From positions 1-60,133 of the forward strand of contig JAFEDG010000003.1 in the NCBI GenBank assembly GCA_018241745.1: DNA of 60,133 nt, in the 5' to 3' direction. The notes below the pieces were generated by a model, which saw nothing but the letters and a program-made list of their open reading frames with translations, was not told where the DNA came from and searched no databases. This stretch comes from Pseudomonadota bacterium. GTDB lineage: Bacteria > Pseudomonadota > Gammaproteobacteria > Burkholderiales > Casimicrobiaceae. This document shows, piece by piece, positions 27,949 to 37,750 of the stretch (within the stretch, counting starts at the first letter, position 1; each line of letters starts with the position of its first letter). The position numbers and the translations under genes were made by a program.

Positions 27949-30668
27949 TGCTGTCGCCCAATGTCGTCCTGGCGATCGCGCTGGTGTATGTGGCGCTGTT
28001 GTTCGCGGTGGCGTTCATCGGCGACCGCCGCGCACGCGCCGGGCGGCTGGGCTGGCTCAAGTCGCCGCTCGTCTACACGCTGTCCATCTCCGTCTACTGC
28101 ACGTCGTGGACGTTCTATGGCGCGGTCGGCTCGGCCGCGCGGGGCGGGCTCGAGTTCGCGACGATCTACATCGGGCCGACGCTGGTATTCGTCGGCTGGT
28201 GGGTGTTCCTGCGCAAAGTGGTGCGCATCGGCCACGTGCACGGCACGACGTCGATCGCGGACATGGTCTCGTCGCGCTACGGCAAGAGCCCGGCGCTCGC
28301 GGCCGTCGTCACGCTGATCGCCGTCGTCGCCGCCACGCCGTACATCGCGTTGCAGCTGCGCGCCGTCACCGTCAGCGCGCAGGTGATCGGCAACGCGGCC
28401 CCGGACGCGCTGTCGGGACTGCCGGCAGCCACGCCCGATTTCACGCTCGGGTTCTGGATCGCCGTCGGCATGGCCGTGTTCACGATCCTGTTCGGCACGC
28501 GCAACATCGACGCCAAGGAGCGTCACCACGGCGTCGTGGCTGCGATCGCCGTCGAGGCGGTGGTCAAGCTCGTGGCACTGCTGGCCGTCGGCGTGATGGT
28601 GGTCTACGGCATCTCCGATGGCCCCGCCGACGTGTTCGCGCGTGCGTCGCCGGAGATCCTGCACGCGGCCGACGTGTTCGGCCCGCGCTGGATCGTCGTC
28701 ACGGCGCTCTCCGCGGCGGCGATCGTCTGCCTGCCGCGCGAATTCCAGGTGACGGTGGTCGAGAACACCGACGAGCGCCACCTGCGCACCGCCTCGTGGC
28801 TGTTCCCGCTGTACCTGATGCTGATCTCGCTGTTCGTGCTGCCGATCGCCATCGCGGGCCTCGACGTCCTCCCCGAAGGCTCCAATCCCGACATGTTCGT
28901 GCTGACGCTGCCGATGTGGGCGCGCCAGGAAGCGATCGCGCTGCTCGCCTTCCTCGGCGGCTTCTCCTCGGCGACGTCGATGGTGATCGTCGCGTGCATC
29001 GCGCTGTCGACGATGATCTCGAATCACATCGTCATGCCGGTCGCGCTGCGGCTCGGCTGGGTGGCGGCCAGCGCAGGCGGCGAAATCCGCGGGTTCCTGC
29101 TCGCGAGCCGGCGCGTCGGCATCTGCCTCATGCTCCTGCTCGGCTTCCTGTATTTCCGCGTCAAGGGCAATTCCGAGGCGCTGGCGTCGATCGGGCTCAT
29201 CTCGTTCGCCGGCTGCGCGCAGGTGATGCCCGCCTTCGTCGGCGGGCTGTTCTGGCGGCGCGCCAACGGCGTCGCCGCACTGGCCGGCCTGAGCGCGGGC
29301 GCGCTGATCTGGGCCTACACGTTGTTCCTGCCGAGCTTCGGCGGCGATTTCATCGTGACGTCGCGGATCATCAGCGAGGGCCTGTTCGGCTGGCCGTTCC
29401 TGCGGCCGTACGCGCTGTTCGGGCTCGACTGGCTCGACCCGCTGCTGCACGCGCTGTTCTGGAGCTTCCTCGCCAACGTCGCGCTGTTCGTCGGGCTGTC
29501 GCTCGCGCGCGACGCCAAGCCGCTCGAACGGCTGCAGGCAACGTTGTTCGTCGACGTCTTCCGCACGCCGGGCGCCTCCGCGACCGGGCTCGTCCGGCGC
29601 TCGGCCGCAACCTACGACCTCAACCTGCTGGCGCAACGGATCCTCGGCGCCGACGAGGCCCGCCGGCTGTTCCGCGAGATGGGGGCTGCGCCGACGGTGG
29701 GCGGGCCGCCGCCGCTCGCCGACGACGCGTTGATCACGCGGCTCGAGCGCAAGCTCGCGGGGAGCATCGGCGCCGCGTCGGCGCACGCGGTGATCTCGCA
29801 GGTGGTCACCGGCGAGACGATCAGCCTCGACGAACTGATGAAGATCGCCGACGAAACGCAGCGGGTGCGCGATTACAGCCGCCAGCTCGAGCAGAAGTCG
29901 CGGGAGCTCGAGGCCACGGCGCGCGAGCTGGGCGTCGTCAACGAGCGGCTCACGCGGCTCGACCTCGAGAAGGACGACTTCCTGAGCCAGGTGAGCCACG
30001 AGGTGCGCACGCCGATGACGTCGATCCGCTCGTTCGCGGAGATCCTTCTCGACGCACGCGGGCTGGACGCGAACCAGTCCGCGCGCTACCTGCGGATCAT
30101 CCACGAGGAGAGCATCCGGCTCACGAAGCTGCTCGACAGCATCCTCGACCTCGGCATGGTCGAGCACGGCGAGGCACCGTTCACGCTCGCCGAGACCGAT
30201 CCCGAAGCGGCGCTGGCGAGCGCGCTGCGAAGCTGCGAAGGCCTCGCCGCGCAGTCGGGCGTGCGCCTCGTCGCGGACGTCGGCGTGTCCGGCGCGATCG
30301 TGCGCGCCGACGCGGACCGGCTGAGCCAGGTGTTCATCAACCTCATCTCGAACGCGATCAAGTACAACAGCCACGCCGATCCATGGGTGCGCGTCGCAAG
30401 TCGCGCCACCGCACGCGACTACGAGGTGCTGGTCGAGGACAACGGGCCCGGCGTGCGCCACGAGGAACGCGAGCTGATCTTCTCCAAGTTCTCGCGGGGC
30501 TGGGCGCACACGCAAGCGCCGACGGCGGGGGCCGGCCTCGGCCTCGCGATCAGCCGCCAGATCATGCGCCGGCACGGCGGCACGTTGGCGCTGGTGCCGG
30601 GCACCGGCGCCGGGGCGTGCTTCCAGGTGACGCTGCCCCTCGCGCGCGCCGACAGCGCGGCAGCCTGA
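27948..30668 (+). CDS. SLC5-STAC hybrid sensor histidine kinase (CrbS-like)
   Basis: A 906-residue inner-membrane kinase. Residues 1-520 form a sodium:solute symporter (SLC5/PutP-like) domain with about 13 helices. Residues about 555-635 match the STAC linker found between SLC5 and kinase parts. A coiled coil (635-675) leads to the DHp domain with H-box SQVSHEVRTPMTSIRS (His684), then the catalytic domain with N-box INLISNAIKYN (Asn802), G1 DNGPGV and G2 GAGLGLAIS. Homologues such as CrbS sense acetate or other small carboxylates and may also move them. Its overlap with the small membrane protein and receiver genes marks a single operon. It ends 36 bases from convergent valS. Confidence 0.92.
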   Translation: MLSPNVVLAIALVYVALLFAVAFIGDRRARAGRLGWLKSPLVYTLSISVYCTSWTFYGAVGSAARGGLEFATIYIGPTLVFVGWWVFLRKVVRIGHVHGTTSIADMVSSRYGKSPALAAVVTLIAVVAATPYIALQLRAVTVSAQVIGNAAPDALSGLPAATPDFTLGFWIAVGMAVFTILFGTRNIDAKERHHGVVAAIAVEAVVKLVALLAVGVMVVYGISDGPADVFARASPEILHAADVFGPRWIVVTALSAAAIVCLPREFQVTVVENTDERHLRTASWLFPLYLMLISLFVLPIAIAGLDVLPEGSNPDMFVLTLPMWARQEAIALLAFLGGFSSATSMVIVACIALSTMISNHIVMPVALRLGWVAASAGGEIRGFLLASRRVGICLMLLLGFLYFRVKGNSEALASIGLISFAGCAQVMPAFVGGLFWRRANGVAALAGLSAGALIWAYTLFLPSFGGDFIVTSRIISEGLFGWPFLRPYALFGLDWLDPLLHALFWSFLANVALFVGLSLARDAKPLERLQATLFVDVFRTPGASATGLVRRSAATYDLNLLAQRILGADEARRLFREMGAAPTVGGPPPLADDALITRLERKLAGSIGAASAHAVISQVVTGETISLDELMKIADETQRVRDYSRQLEQKSRELEATARELGVVNERLTRLDLEKDDFLSQVSHEVRTPMTSIRSFAEILLDARGLDANQSARYLRIIHEESIRLTKLLDSILDLGMVEHGEAPFTLAETDPEAALASALRSCEGLAAQSGVRLVADVGVSGAIVRADADRLSQVFINLISNAIKYNSHADPWVRVASRATARDYEVLVEDNGPGVRHEERELIFSKFSRGWAHTQAPTAGAGLGLAISRQIMRRHGGTLALVPGTGAGACFQVTLPLARADSAAA

Positions 30669-30704
30669 GCGACGCTTCGCCGGCGCCGCGCCGCGTCCGC
30701 GGCG

Positions 30705-33548
30705 TCAGCCCGCGAGGCGCTCGAGCTGGGCTGTGATCTTGGCGCGCGTCGCGACCTTGCTCGCAAGGCGCGTGCGCTCCTGCTCGACGACCGCCGCCGG
30801 CGCGCGCTCGACGAAGCTCGCGTTGCCGAGCTTGGCCTCGGCACTGCGGATCTCGCCGTCGAGGCGCTCGCGTTCCTTCGCGAGCCGCGCCCGCTCAGCG
30901 TCGCGGTCGACCTCGATCTTCAGCATCAGCCGGTAGTCGCCGACGATCTGCACCGGCGCGTCGGTGGCCGGCAACGCGTCGACGATCTCCACGGCTGCGA
31001 GCCGCGCGAGCGCCGCCAGGTACGGCGCGAAGCGCGCGAGGCGCTCGCCGTCGCCGACGGCGACGAGCGGCACCTTCGTGGCCGGCGACACGCCCATCTC
31101 GCCGCGCAGTGCGCGACAGGCGTTGACGAGATCCTTCAGCAGCGCGACGTCGGCGTCCGCCGCCGGGTCCACGCGCTCGAAGTTGGCGCGCGGGAATGGC
31201 TGCAGCTGGATCGTGTCGCCTTTCTTCGCCGCAAGCGGGGCCACCGTCTGCCACAGCTCCTCGGTGATGAACGGCATGAACGGGTGCGCGAGGCGCAGCG
31301 TGGCCTCGAGCTCGCGGACGAGCACGGAACGCGTGCCGCGCGCGGCGGCCGCGTCACCCGCTGCGTCGGCGGCAGCAAGCTGGACCTTCGCGAACTCGAC
31401 ATACCAGTCGCAGTACTCGTCCCAGACGAACTCGTACAGTGCCCGCGCCGCGAGGTCGAAGCGATAGGCTTCGATGTTCGTCGCGATGTCGTGCTTGGCG
31501 CGCTGCAGCCGGCCGAGCAGCCAGCGGTCGACGAAGGTCAGCGTGCGCGGCGCCGACTCGTCGAGCCCCACGTCGTGGCCGTCCACGTTCATCAGCACGA
31601 AACGTGTCGCGTTCCACAGCTTGTTGCAGAAGTTGCGATAGCCCTCGCAGCGGTTGAGGTCGAAGTTGAGCGTCCGGTTGAACGTGGCCAGCGACGCGAA
31701 CGTGAAGCGCACGGCGTCGGCGCCGAACGCCGGGATGCCGTCGGGGAACTGCTTGCGCGTCCGCTTCGCGACCTGCTCGGCGCGCCGCGGGTCCATCATG
31801 TTCGACGTGCTCTTCGCGACCAGCGTCTCGACGTCGACGCCGTCGATCAGGTCGATCGGGTCGAGCACGTTGCCCTTCGACTTGGACATCTTCTGCCCCT
31901 CGGCGTCGCGCACGATGGCGTTGATGTACACGTCGCGGAACGGCACCTTGCCGGTGAACCACGTCGTCATCATGATCATCCGGGCGACCCAGAAGAAGAT
32001 GATGTCGAACCCGGTGACGAGCACGGACGTCGGCAGGAACGTCGCGAGCTCGCGCGTGTCGGCGGGCCAGCCCAGCGTCGAGTGGCACCACAGTGCGGAG
32101 CTGAACCACGTGTCGAGCACGTCCGCGTCGCGCGTGAACGCGGCGGGCTCGCGGCCGAGCTTCGCGCGCGCCTGTGCCCGCGCGGCGTCCTCGTCGCGCG
32201 CGACGTAGACGTTGCCCTGCTCGTCGTACCAGGCCGGGATCTGGTGGCCCCACCAGAGCTGGCGCGAGATGCACCAGTCCTGGATGTTGTTGATCCAGTG
32301 GTGGTACGTGGACAGCCATTCGGCGGGGACGAAGCGCACGTGGCCCGTCTCGCCGGTGACCGGGTCGGTGATTCCCGCGTCGCTGACCGCGGCGAGGCAC
32401 AGGTCCTGGATCGTCCTGCCCGCCCAGCGCGGGTGGCCAGCGCGCGCCGGCTCGCGCATCGCGACGAACCACTGGTCGGTCAGCATCGGCTCGATGACGA
32501 CGTTCGTGCGCGCGCAGCGGGGCACCATCATCGTGTGCGCCTTCTCGCCGACCAGCAAGCCCGCCGCCTCGAGGTCCGCGAGCACGACCTTGCGCGCCGC
32601 GTAACGGTCGAGGCCGCGATACTTCTCCGGCGCGTTGGCGTTGACCTTCGCCTCGAGGTCGAGGATCGAGATCGCGGCCAACCCGTGCCGCTGGCCGATC
32701 TGCCAGTCGTTGAAATCGTGGGCCGGCGTGATCTTCACGACGCCAGTGCCGAATTCGCGGTCGACGTAGGCGTCGGCGATGACGGGGATCGCGCGTCCCG
32801 TCAGCGGCAGCGTGACCTCTTTGCCGACCATCCCCGCATAGCGCTCGTCGTCCGGATTCACGGCCACGGCCGTGTCACCCAGCATCGTCTCGGGCCGCGT
32901 CGTCGCGACGACGACGCTGCCGCTGCCGTCGGCCAGCGGGTAGCGGATCTGCCACAGCGCGCCCTGCTCCTCCTCGCTCTCGACCTCGAGGTCGGAGACC
33001 GCGGTACCCAGCGTCGGGTCCCAGCTGACGAGCCGCTTGCCACGGTAGATGAGCCCGTCCTCGAACAGCCGCACGAATGTCTCGACGACGGCTTCCGACA
33101 GCCCGTCGTCCATCGTGAAGCGCTCGCGCGTCCAGTCGGCCGCGGCGCCGAGCCTGCGCATCTGCCGCGTGATGGCGCTGCCCGACTCTTCCTTCCACGC
33201 CCACACACGCTCGACGAAGGCCTCGCGACCGAGGTCGTGGCGCGAGCGTCCCTCTGCCTTCAATTGCTGCTCGACGACGATCTGTGTGGCGATGCCCGCA
33301 TGGTCGGTGCCGACCTGCCACAGCGCATTGGCCCCGCGCATCCGGTGATAGCGGACCAGGATGTCCATCAGCGTGTCCTGGAACGCATGCCCCATGTGCA
33401 GCGTGCCGGTGACGTTGGGAGGCGGCAGCGCGATGCAGTACGCCGGCGCGCCAGGGCGCCACGCCGGCCGGAAATAGCCGGCCTCCTCCCATTGCGGGTA
33501 CCACTTCGCCTCGATCGCGTGCGGCTCGAAGCTCTTTGCGAGTTCCAT
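30705..33548 (-). CDS. valS: Valyl-tRNA synthetase
   Basis: A 947-residue class I aminoacyl-tRNA synthetase that charges tRNA-Val and edits misacylated threonine. The HIGH signature appears as [15 protein letters not shown] near the N terminus and KMSKS as [13 protein letters not shown]. The editing domain with [15 protein letters not shown] and [23 protein letters not shown] sequence lies between them. The C terminus has the ValS-specific coiled coil ([21 protein letters not shown]). The ATG at 33548 gives the conserved MELAKSFEP start; the open frame upstream shows no ValS sequence. A TATACT on the - strand at 33582-33587 could be a local promoter, and a 7-bp GC stem (33605-33611 with 33624-33630) lies just upstream of it. 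Confidence 0.95.
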   Translation of the reverse strand: MELAKSFEPHAIEAKWYPQWEEAGYFRPAWRPGAPAYCIALPPPNVTGTLHMGHAFQDTLMDILVRYHRMRGANALWQVGTDHAGIATQIVVEQQLKAEGRSRHDLGREAFVERVWAWKEESGSAITRQMRRLGAAADWTRERFTMDDGLSEAVVETFVRLFEDGLIYRGKRLVSWDPTLGTAVSDLEVESEEEQGALWQIRYPLADGSGSVVVATTRPETMLGDTAVAVNPDDERYAGMVGKEVTLPLTGRAIPVIADAYVDREFGTGVVKITPAHDFNDWQIGQRHGLAAISILDLEAKVNANAPEKYRGLDRYAARKVVLADLEAAGLLVGEKAHTMMVPRCARTNVVIEPMLTDQWFVAMREPARAGHPRWAGRTIQDLCLAAVSDAGITDPVTGETGHVRFVPAEWLSTYHHWINNIQDWCISRQLWWGHQIPAWYDEQGNVYVARDEDAARAQARAKLGREPAAFTRDADVLDTWFSSALWCHSTLGWPADTRELATFLPTSVLVTGFDIIFFWVARMIMMTTWFTGKVPFRDVYINAIVRDAEGQKMSKSKGNVLDPIDLIDGVDVETLVAKSTSNMMDPRRAEQVAKRTRKQFPDGIPAFGADAVRFTFASLATFNRTLNFDLNRCEGYRNFCNKLWNATRFVLMNVDGHDVGLDESAPRTLTFVDRWLLGRLQRAKHDIATNIEAYRFDLAARALYEFVWDEYCDWYVEFAKVQLAAADAAGDAAAARGTRSVLVRELEATLRLAHPFMPFITEELWQTVAPLAAKKGDTIQLQPFPRANFERVDPAADADVALLKDLVNACRALRGEMGVSPATKVPLVAVGDGERLARFAPYLAALARLAAVEIVDALPATDAPVQIVGDYRLMLKIEVDRDAERARLAKERERLDGEIRSAEAKLGNASFVERAPAAVVEQERTRLASKVATRAKITAQLERLAG

Positions 33549-33637
33549 CGGTGCTGTGCGGGTGACGACGGTGAACCCGAAAGTATAGCGGGCCGGGCAC
33601 GACCGCCCGGGGCCGGGCGATGGCCCGGGCAGCGGCG

Positions 33638-34585
33638 TCAGTCGCTGGTGCGCAGGCGGTCGAGCTCGCGCTCGATCGCCTCGGCGACGTACGTGCGCAA
33701 CAGCTCGCCGACGTGCTGGTTGATCGTGGCGACGAGATCCGCGCTCGCGCGGTCGACGATCGGCTTCAGCCGCTCGCCCAGCGCCTCGCGCAGCCCGGTG
33801 TCGGTGAACATGTCGATCCGCTGCAGCACCTGCATCCGCACTTCCTCGGCGAGCAGCGCGATGTGCGGGTTGGGCCGCGCGGTGACGACGGGCGCCTCCG
33901 GGATGACCGCGATCGACTTCGGCGCCGGGCCCAGCACGCTGTCCTCGCCGCGGTCGTCGTCGCGGCCCCACACCGAGTTGTCGCCCTGCGCAGCCTCGGC
34001 GACCAGCGCGGCGTCGATTTCCTCGATCGCGTCGGTGAGCACCGGTACCTCCGTCGACGCGAACGCACGCGCCGACGGCGGCCGGGCCGCGGCCACGGCG
34101 GCGACACTGGCGGCGCTCGCGGGCGCGGACGGCGCCGCCGCCCGCACGGGGGGCTGCGTGGCGGCCGGCGGCACCACGACGGGCTCCGTCAGCACGGGAA
34201 TGTCGCGCGGCGAGATCGGTGCGGGCGACGCGGGCGACAGCGATGGCTCCGGCCGCGCGCCGCCCTCGGGTCCAGGGAGCGGCCGCGCCTCCGCGCGCAC
34301 CGGCGCCGGGACACGCGGTGGCACCTCGACACGCGGTGGTTCGACTCGCGGCGCGGGCTCCGTGCGGATGACCGGCTCGACGCGCGCGGCAGGCTCGACG
34401 CGCGGCGAAGGCTCGATCCGTTGCGGCGGCACTTCCATCCGCGGCGGCAACTCGAGCTGCGACGCACGCGGCGCCAGGACGGGCGCCATCGTCCGCGGGC
34501 CCATGGCGGGCGACATCGTGTCGCGTCCACGATTCCGACGCATCAGGGCGTCGGCCTGCTCCAGCAATTCGCGCGCAGTGGGCAT
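33638..34585 (-). CDS. Proline-rich protein of unknown function between holC and valS
   Basis: A 315-residue protein with three parts. A short conserved-looking N terminus ([19 protein letters not shown]) is followed by a long disordered stretch (about 25-165) rich in Pro, Arg, Glu and Val with an irregular RVEP/RTEP repeat. A helical C-terminal domain follows (about 230-315, [20 protein letters not shown] to the end). The phrase PVLT occurs twice (DIPVLTEPV and [13 protein letters not shown]), a pattern I associate with DUF2486 proteins of Burkholderia, but I cannot confirm this. The architecture (short helix, acidic/proline linker, C-terminal oligomerising helices) recalls polar organising proteins such as PopZ; that is only an analogy. 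It begins two bases after the holC stop, in the pepA-holC-valS run. Confidence 0.65.
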   Translation of the reverse strand: MPTARELLEQADALMRRNRGRDTMSPAMGPRTMAPVLAPRASQLELPPRMEVPPQRIEPSPRVEPAARVEPVIRTEPAPRVEPPRVEVPPRVPAPVRAEARPLPGPEGGARPEPSLSPASPAPISPRDIPVLTEPVVVPPAATQPPVRAAAPSAPASAASVAAVAAARPPSARAFASTEVPVLTDAIEEIDAALVAEAAQGDNSVWGRDDDRGEDSVLGPAPKSIAVIPEAPVVTARPNPHIALLAEEVRMQVLQRIDMFTDTGLREALGERLKPIVDRASADLVATINQHVGELLRTYVAEAIERELDRLRTSD

Positions 34586-34586
34586 G

Positions 34587-35018
34587 TCAGGATCCGGTCT
34601 CGGCCATGTTGTGCGAACGCAGCTCGTAACCGCGCTCGCGATAGAAACGGAAACGGCTGCGGGCCGCGGCGATCGCGTCGTCGTCGGCGGTCCCGACGAT
34701 CTCGGCCACGCGCTCGAAGCGGCTGAAGAAATTGCATGGCTCGTGCGCCAGGTTGACGAGCACGGCGGCGGGTCCCGCGTGTTCCGGCGATTCGTCGACG
34801 AGCACCGGCGTCTCGGCCGCGAGCGGGCTGTCGAGCCGGCAATGGGGCACGAACGACAGCTGCGATTGCGTCCACAGCAGGCGGTCGAGCCGGTCGCTCG
34901 TCACGCGGTCCGGGGTCAGCACGCGCACGCTGCCGTGCTGGCTCCACGCCTTGGCGACGAGCCGGGCGGCGAACTCGAGCGGCGCATCCACGTGCGTGTA
35001 GAAGTCGATCGTCGTCAT
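34587..35018 (-). CDS. holC: DNA polymerase III chi subunit HolC
   Basis: A 143-residue protein of the HolC family, the chi subunit of the DNA polymerase III clamp loader that contacts single-strand-binding protein and joins replication to lagging-strand synthesis. The family features are IDFYTHVDAPLEFAARLVAKAW at the start, the RLLWTQSQLSFVPHC block and VLVNLAHEPCNFFSRFERVAEIV. It lies in the conserved pepA-holC-valS neighbourhood, here with a proline-rich gene inserted before valS. The gap to pepA is 24 bases, so it is probably cotranscribed with it. Length is normal for betaproteobacteria. Confidence 0.92.
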   Translation of the reverse strand: MTTIDFYTHVDAPLEFAARLVAKAWSQHGSVRVLTPDRVTSDRLDRLLWTQSQLSFVPHCRLDSPLAAETPVLVDESPEHAGPAAVLVNLAHEPCNFFSRFERVAEIVGTADDDAIAAARSRFRFYRERGYELRSHNMAETGS

Positions 35019-35042
35019 CGTGGCCGCCGTCGTCGTCCGCCG

Positions 35043-36545
35043 TCAGGAGACCGCTGCGTCGCCCTGCGTCAGCAACCAGCGGGTCAGCATCGCCACCGGT
35101 CGTCCCGTGGCCCCCTTTTCCTTGCCTTCCTTGTACGCGACACCGGCAATGTCGAGGTGCGCCCAGTCGTACTTGCGCGTGAAGCGCGACAGGAAGCACG
35201 CGGCGGTGATGCTGCCACCCGCGCGCCCGGCGACGTTCGCGAAGTCCGCGAAGTTGCTGGCGAGGCCCTCCTGGTAGTCGTCCCACAGCGGCAACTGCCA
35301 TCCACGGTCGTACGCGTCGTCACCCGCCTGCAGCAGCGCGCGTGCCAGCGCGTCGTTGTTGCTGAACACGCCGCACGCGACGTGGCCCAGCGCGATGACC
35401 ATCGCGCCGGTCAGCGTGGCGACGTCGACGACCGCCTCCGGCTCGTAGCGCTCGGCATACGTCAGCGCGTCGCACAGGATCAGCCGGCCTTCGGCGTCGG
35501 TGTTGAGGTTCTCGATCGTCTGCCCCGACATGCTGGTGACGACGTCGCCCGGCTTGACCGCGTGCCCGGACGGCATGTTCTCGCACGCCGGCACCAGCAC
35601 GACCAGGTTGATCGGCGCCTTGATCTCGGCGATCGCGCGCATCGTGCCCAGCACCGCGGCGGCACCGCACATGTCGAACTTCATGTGGTCCATGTCGGCC
35701 GCGGGCTTGAGCGAGATGCCGCCCGTGTCGAACGTGATGCCCTTGCCGACCAGCACGACCGGCTTGGTCTTGCGCGGCGATTGCATGTACTCGAGCACGA
35801 GGAAGCGCGGCGGCTCGTCGCTGCCCTGTGCCACCGACAGGAAGGAACCCATCTTGAGCTCCTCGATCTGCGGCCGCTCGAGCACGCTGACCTTGACGTC
35901 GGGGAACTGGCGGCCCAGCGCGAGCGCCTGCTCGCCGAGGTAGGTGGGCGTGCAGATGTTGGCCGGCGTGTTGCCGAGGTCCCGCGCGAATTCCATGCCG
36001 TGGCCGGTCGCCACGCCGTGCAGCGCAGCCCGCTCGCCGTCCGCGAGGTCGGAGCGCTGCGGCACCGACAGCGTGAGCTTGCGCAGCGGCCTGCGCACTT
36101 CCGTCGGGTCGCTCTTCAGCCGCTCGTAGCGGTAGACGGCATCCATCGCGACGACGACCGCGTGCTCGATCCGCCACGCGACTTCGCGCCGCTTGACCTT
36201 CTCCTCGGTCAGGTAGATGACGGCCTCGTACGAACCCGTCTCGTTCAGCAGCTTGACGGCCGCGCGGATGGCGGCGCGGAATTCCTTGTCCCGGAAATCC
36301 CGCTCCTTGCCCAGTCCCACCAGCAGCACGCGGTCGGCCAGCGTCCCGCGGACGTTGTGCAAAAGCAACGTCGAACCGAGCTTGCCCTCCATGTCCCCGC
36401 GCCGGATGATCTCGCTGATATAGCCGTTGGATGCGCGATCGACGAGTTCTGCGGACAACGACAGCTTGCGGTTATCGAACACCCCGACCACCACACATGC
36501 GCTCCGCTGTTTTTCGGGGCTGCCGCTTTTTATGGTAAATTCCAT
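35043..36545 (-). CDS. pepA: Leucyl aminopeptidase PepA
   Basis: A 500-residue cytosolic M17 aminopeptidase, a two-metal hexamer that releases N-terminal residues; in Escherichia coli it also binds DNA in recombination and carAB control. The metal-binding and active-site signature NTDAEGRLIL is intact, preceded by VLVGKGITFDTGGISLKP and MKFDMCGAAAVLGTM. The N-terminal domain with FDNRKLSLSAELVD is of normal length. The ATG at 36545 has AAGGGAG nine bases upstream. It is divergent from lptF and heads the minus-strand group leading to holC and valS. Confidence 0.95.
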   Translation of the reverse strand: MEFTIKSGSPEKQRSACVVVGVFDNRKLSLSAELVDRASNGYISEIIRRGDMEGKLGSTLLLHNVRGTLADRVLLVGLGKERDFRDKEFRAAIRAAVKLLNETGSYEAVIYLTEEKVKRREVAWRIEHAVVVAMDAVYRYERLKSDPTEVRRPLRKLTLSVPQRSDLADGERAALHGVATGHGMEFARDLGNTPANICTPTYLGEQALALGRQFPDVKVSVLERPQIEELKMGSFLSVAQGSDEPPRFLVLEYMQSPRKTKPVVLVGKGITFDTGGISLKPAADMDHMKFDMCGAAAVLGTMRAIAEIKAPINLVVLVPACENMPSGHAVKPGDVVTSMSGQTIENLNTDAEGRLILCDALTYAERYEPEAVVDVATLTGAMVIALGHVACGVFSNNDALARALLQAGDDAYDRGWQLPLWDDYQEGLASNFADFANVAGRAGGSITAACFLSRFTRKYDWAHLDIAGVAYKEGKEKGATGRPVAMLTRWLLTQGDAAVS

Positions 36546-36577
36546 CGCGCTCCCTTCTCGTCCATCCCTTTGATTTT

Positions 36578-36606
36578 TTGCGGTTAGAGGCTTCGCCGCA
36601 AATTAT
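36578..36606 (+). promoter_or_regulatory. Candidate lptFG promoter
   Basis: TTGCGG (36578-36583) and AATTAT (36601-36606) are separated by 17 bases in the AT-rich pepA-lptF gap. The predicted start near 36613 leaves a leader of about 35 bases before the lptF ATG. The -35 is also the left arm of an inverted repeat TTGCGG/CCGCAA (right arm 36596-36601). Confidence 0.4.
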
Positions 36607-36647
36607 CGGCAAATCCTGCCCGAAAAGTCAAAAAATTTCCCGGCGTC

Positions 36648-37748
36648 ATGATTTACCGGCGGACGCTGATCCGTGAACTGACGGCCACGGCGATCGGGCT
36701 GTTCCTGATCCTGCTGGGCATCCTGTTCACCAACCTCGTGCTGCGCCTGCTGCAGCGCGCGGTGGGCGGCGCCGTCGCGCCGGAGGGCATCCTCGCGTTG
36801 CTGGGCTTCAACGCGGTCTTCTACCTCAACATCCTGTTGTCGGTCGCCGTGTTCCTGACCGTGCTGCTGACGCTGTCGCGCTGGTACCGCGACAGCGAGA
36901 TGGTGGTGTGGTTCACGTCCGGGCAGCCGCTGACCGCGACGCTGAAGCCGATCCTGATGTTCGCCGCGCCGTTCCTGGTGGCGATCGTCGCGCTGTCGCT
37001 GTTCCTGTCGCCATGGGCGGAACAGCGCAAGACGGAGTACGAGCAGCAGCTGTCGCGCCGCGACGAGGTGACGCTGATCGCTCCCGGCCTGTTCCAGGAG
37101 TTCCCGCGCGCCAAGCCGCCGCTCGTGGCGTATGTGCAGAGCATCGACACGTTCAACAAGACGGTGCGCAACGTGTTCCTGCATTCGACGGCGAAGAACG
37201 GGCCGTCGCAGACCACGGTCGCCGCCACCGGGCACATCGAGGAGGCGCCCAACGGCGATCGCTTCGTCGTGCTGGAAAAGGGGCGGCGCTACGAGGGGGA
37301 GCCGGGGCAGCTCAACTTCAGCGTCGTCGAGTTCGACCGCCTCGCGCTCAAGCTGAAGCCCGCGGAGGCGAGCGCCGTGACGTTGACGCGCAAGGCGGTG
37401 CCGACGGCGGCGCTGGTGTTGCTGCCGACGCCGGGCGAGCGCTCCGAACTGTTCTGGCGGCTGTCCGTCCCGCTGCAGGCGCTGGTGCTCGTGCTGCTGG
37501 CCATCCCGCTGTCGTTCGTCAACCCGCGCATCGGCCGCTCGGCCAACCTCGTGTCGGCCGCGTTCCTGTACATGCTTTATTCCAACTGCCTCAACATCGT
37601 GCAGAGCATGATCGCGCAGGGCAAGCTCAACTTCTGGGTCGGCCTCGCGTTGCCGCACGTGATCGCGCTGCTGCTCGTCTACCTGCTGTTCCGTCACCAG
37701 ATGTCGATCACCGGCCTGTTCGGCAGGCTCAGGCGCAAGGCGGCCTGA
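36648..37748 (+). CDS. lptF: Lipopolysaccharide export permease LptF
   Basis: A 366-residue inner-membrane protein that pairs with LptG and the LptB ATPase to extract lipopolysaccharide from the inner membrane and push it onto the LptC-LptA bridge. It has the YjgP/YjgQ architecture: membrane helices in the N-terminal third (IYRRTLIRELTATAIGLFLIL, LNILLSVAVFLTVLLTLSRWYRDSEMVVWFTSG), a periplasmic beta-jellyroll (about 110-260, with GLFQEFPRAKPPLVAYVQ and VLEKGRRYEG) and further helices at the C terminus. The end of the gene is two bases from lptG. lptB, lptA and lptC are not in the window. Confidence 0.93.
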   Translation: MIYRRTLIRELTATAIGLFLILLGILFTNLVLRLLQRAVGGAVAPEGILALLGFNAVFYLNILLSVAVFLTVLLTLSRWYRDSEMVVWFTSGQPLTATLKPILMFAAPFLVAIVALSLFLSPWAEQRKTEYEQQLSRRDEVTLIAPGLFQEFPRAKPPLVAYVQSIDTFNKTVRNVFLHSTAKNGPSQTTVAATGHIEEAPNGDRFVVLEKGRRYEGEPGQLNFSVVEFDRLALKLKPAEASAVTLTRKAVPTAALVLLPTPGERSELFWRLSVPLQALVLVLLAIPLSFVNPRIGRSANLVSAAFLYMLYSNCLNIVQSMIAQGKLNFWVGLALPHVIALLLVYLLFRHQMSITGLFGRLRRKAA

Positions 37749-37750
37749 CG

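Noticed and set aside
30689..30704. CGCCGCG/CGCGGCG stem between the hybrid kinase and valS as terminator
   Set aside because: Loop of two bases and no T-run on either strand; such stems are common by chance at this GC content.
31284..36587. Very long open frame on the + strand opposite valS, holC and pepA
   Set aside because: It is the complement of well-identified genes; its composition (Arg, Val, His, Asp rich) matches a shadow frame in GC-rich DNA and no domain is recognisable.
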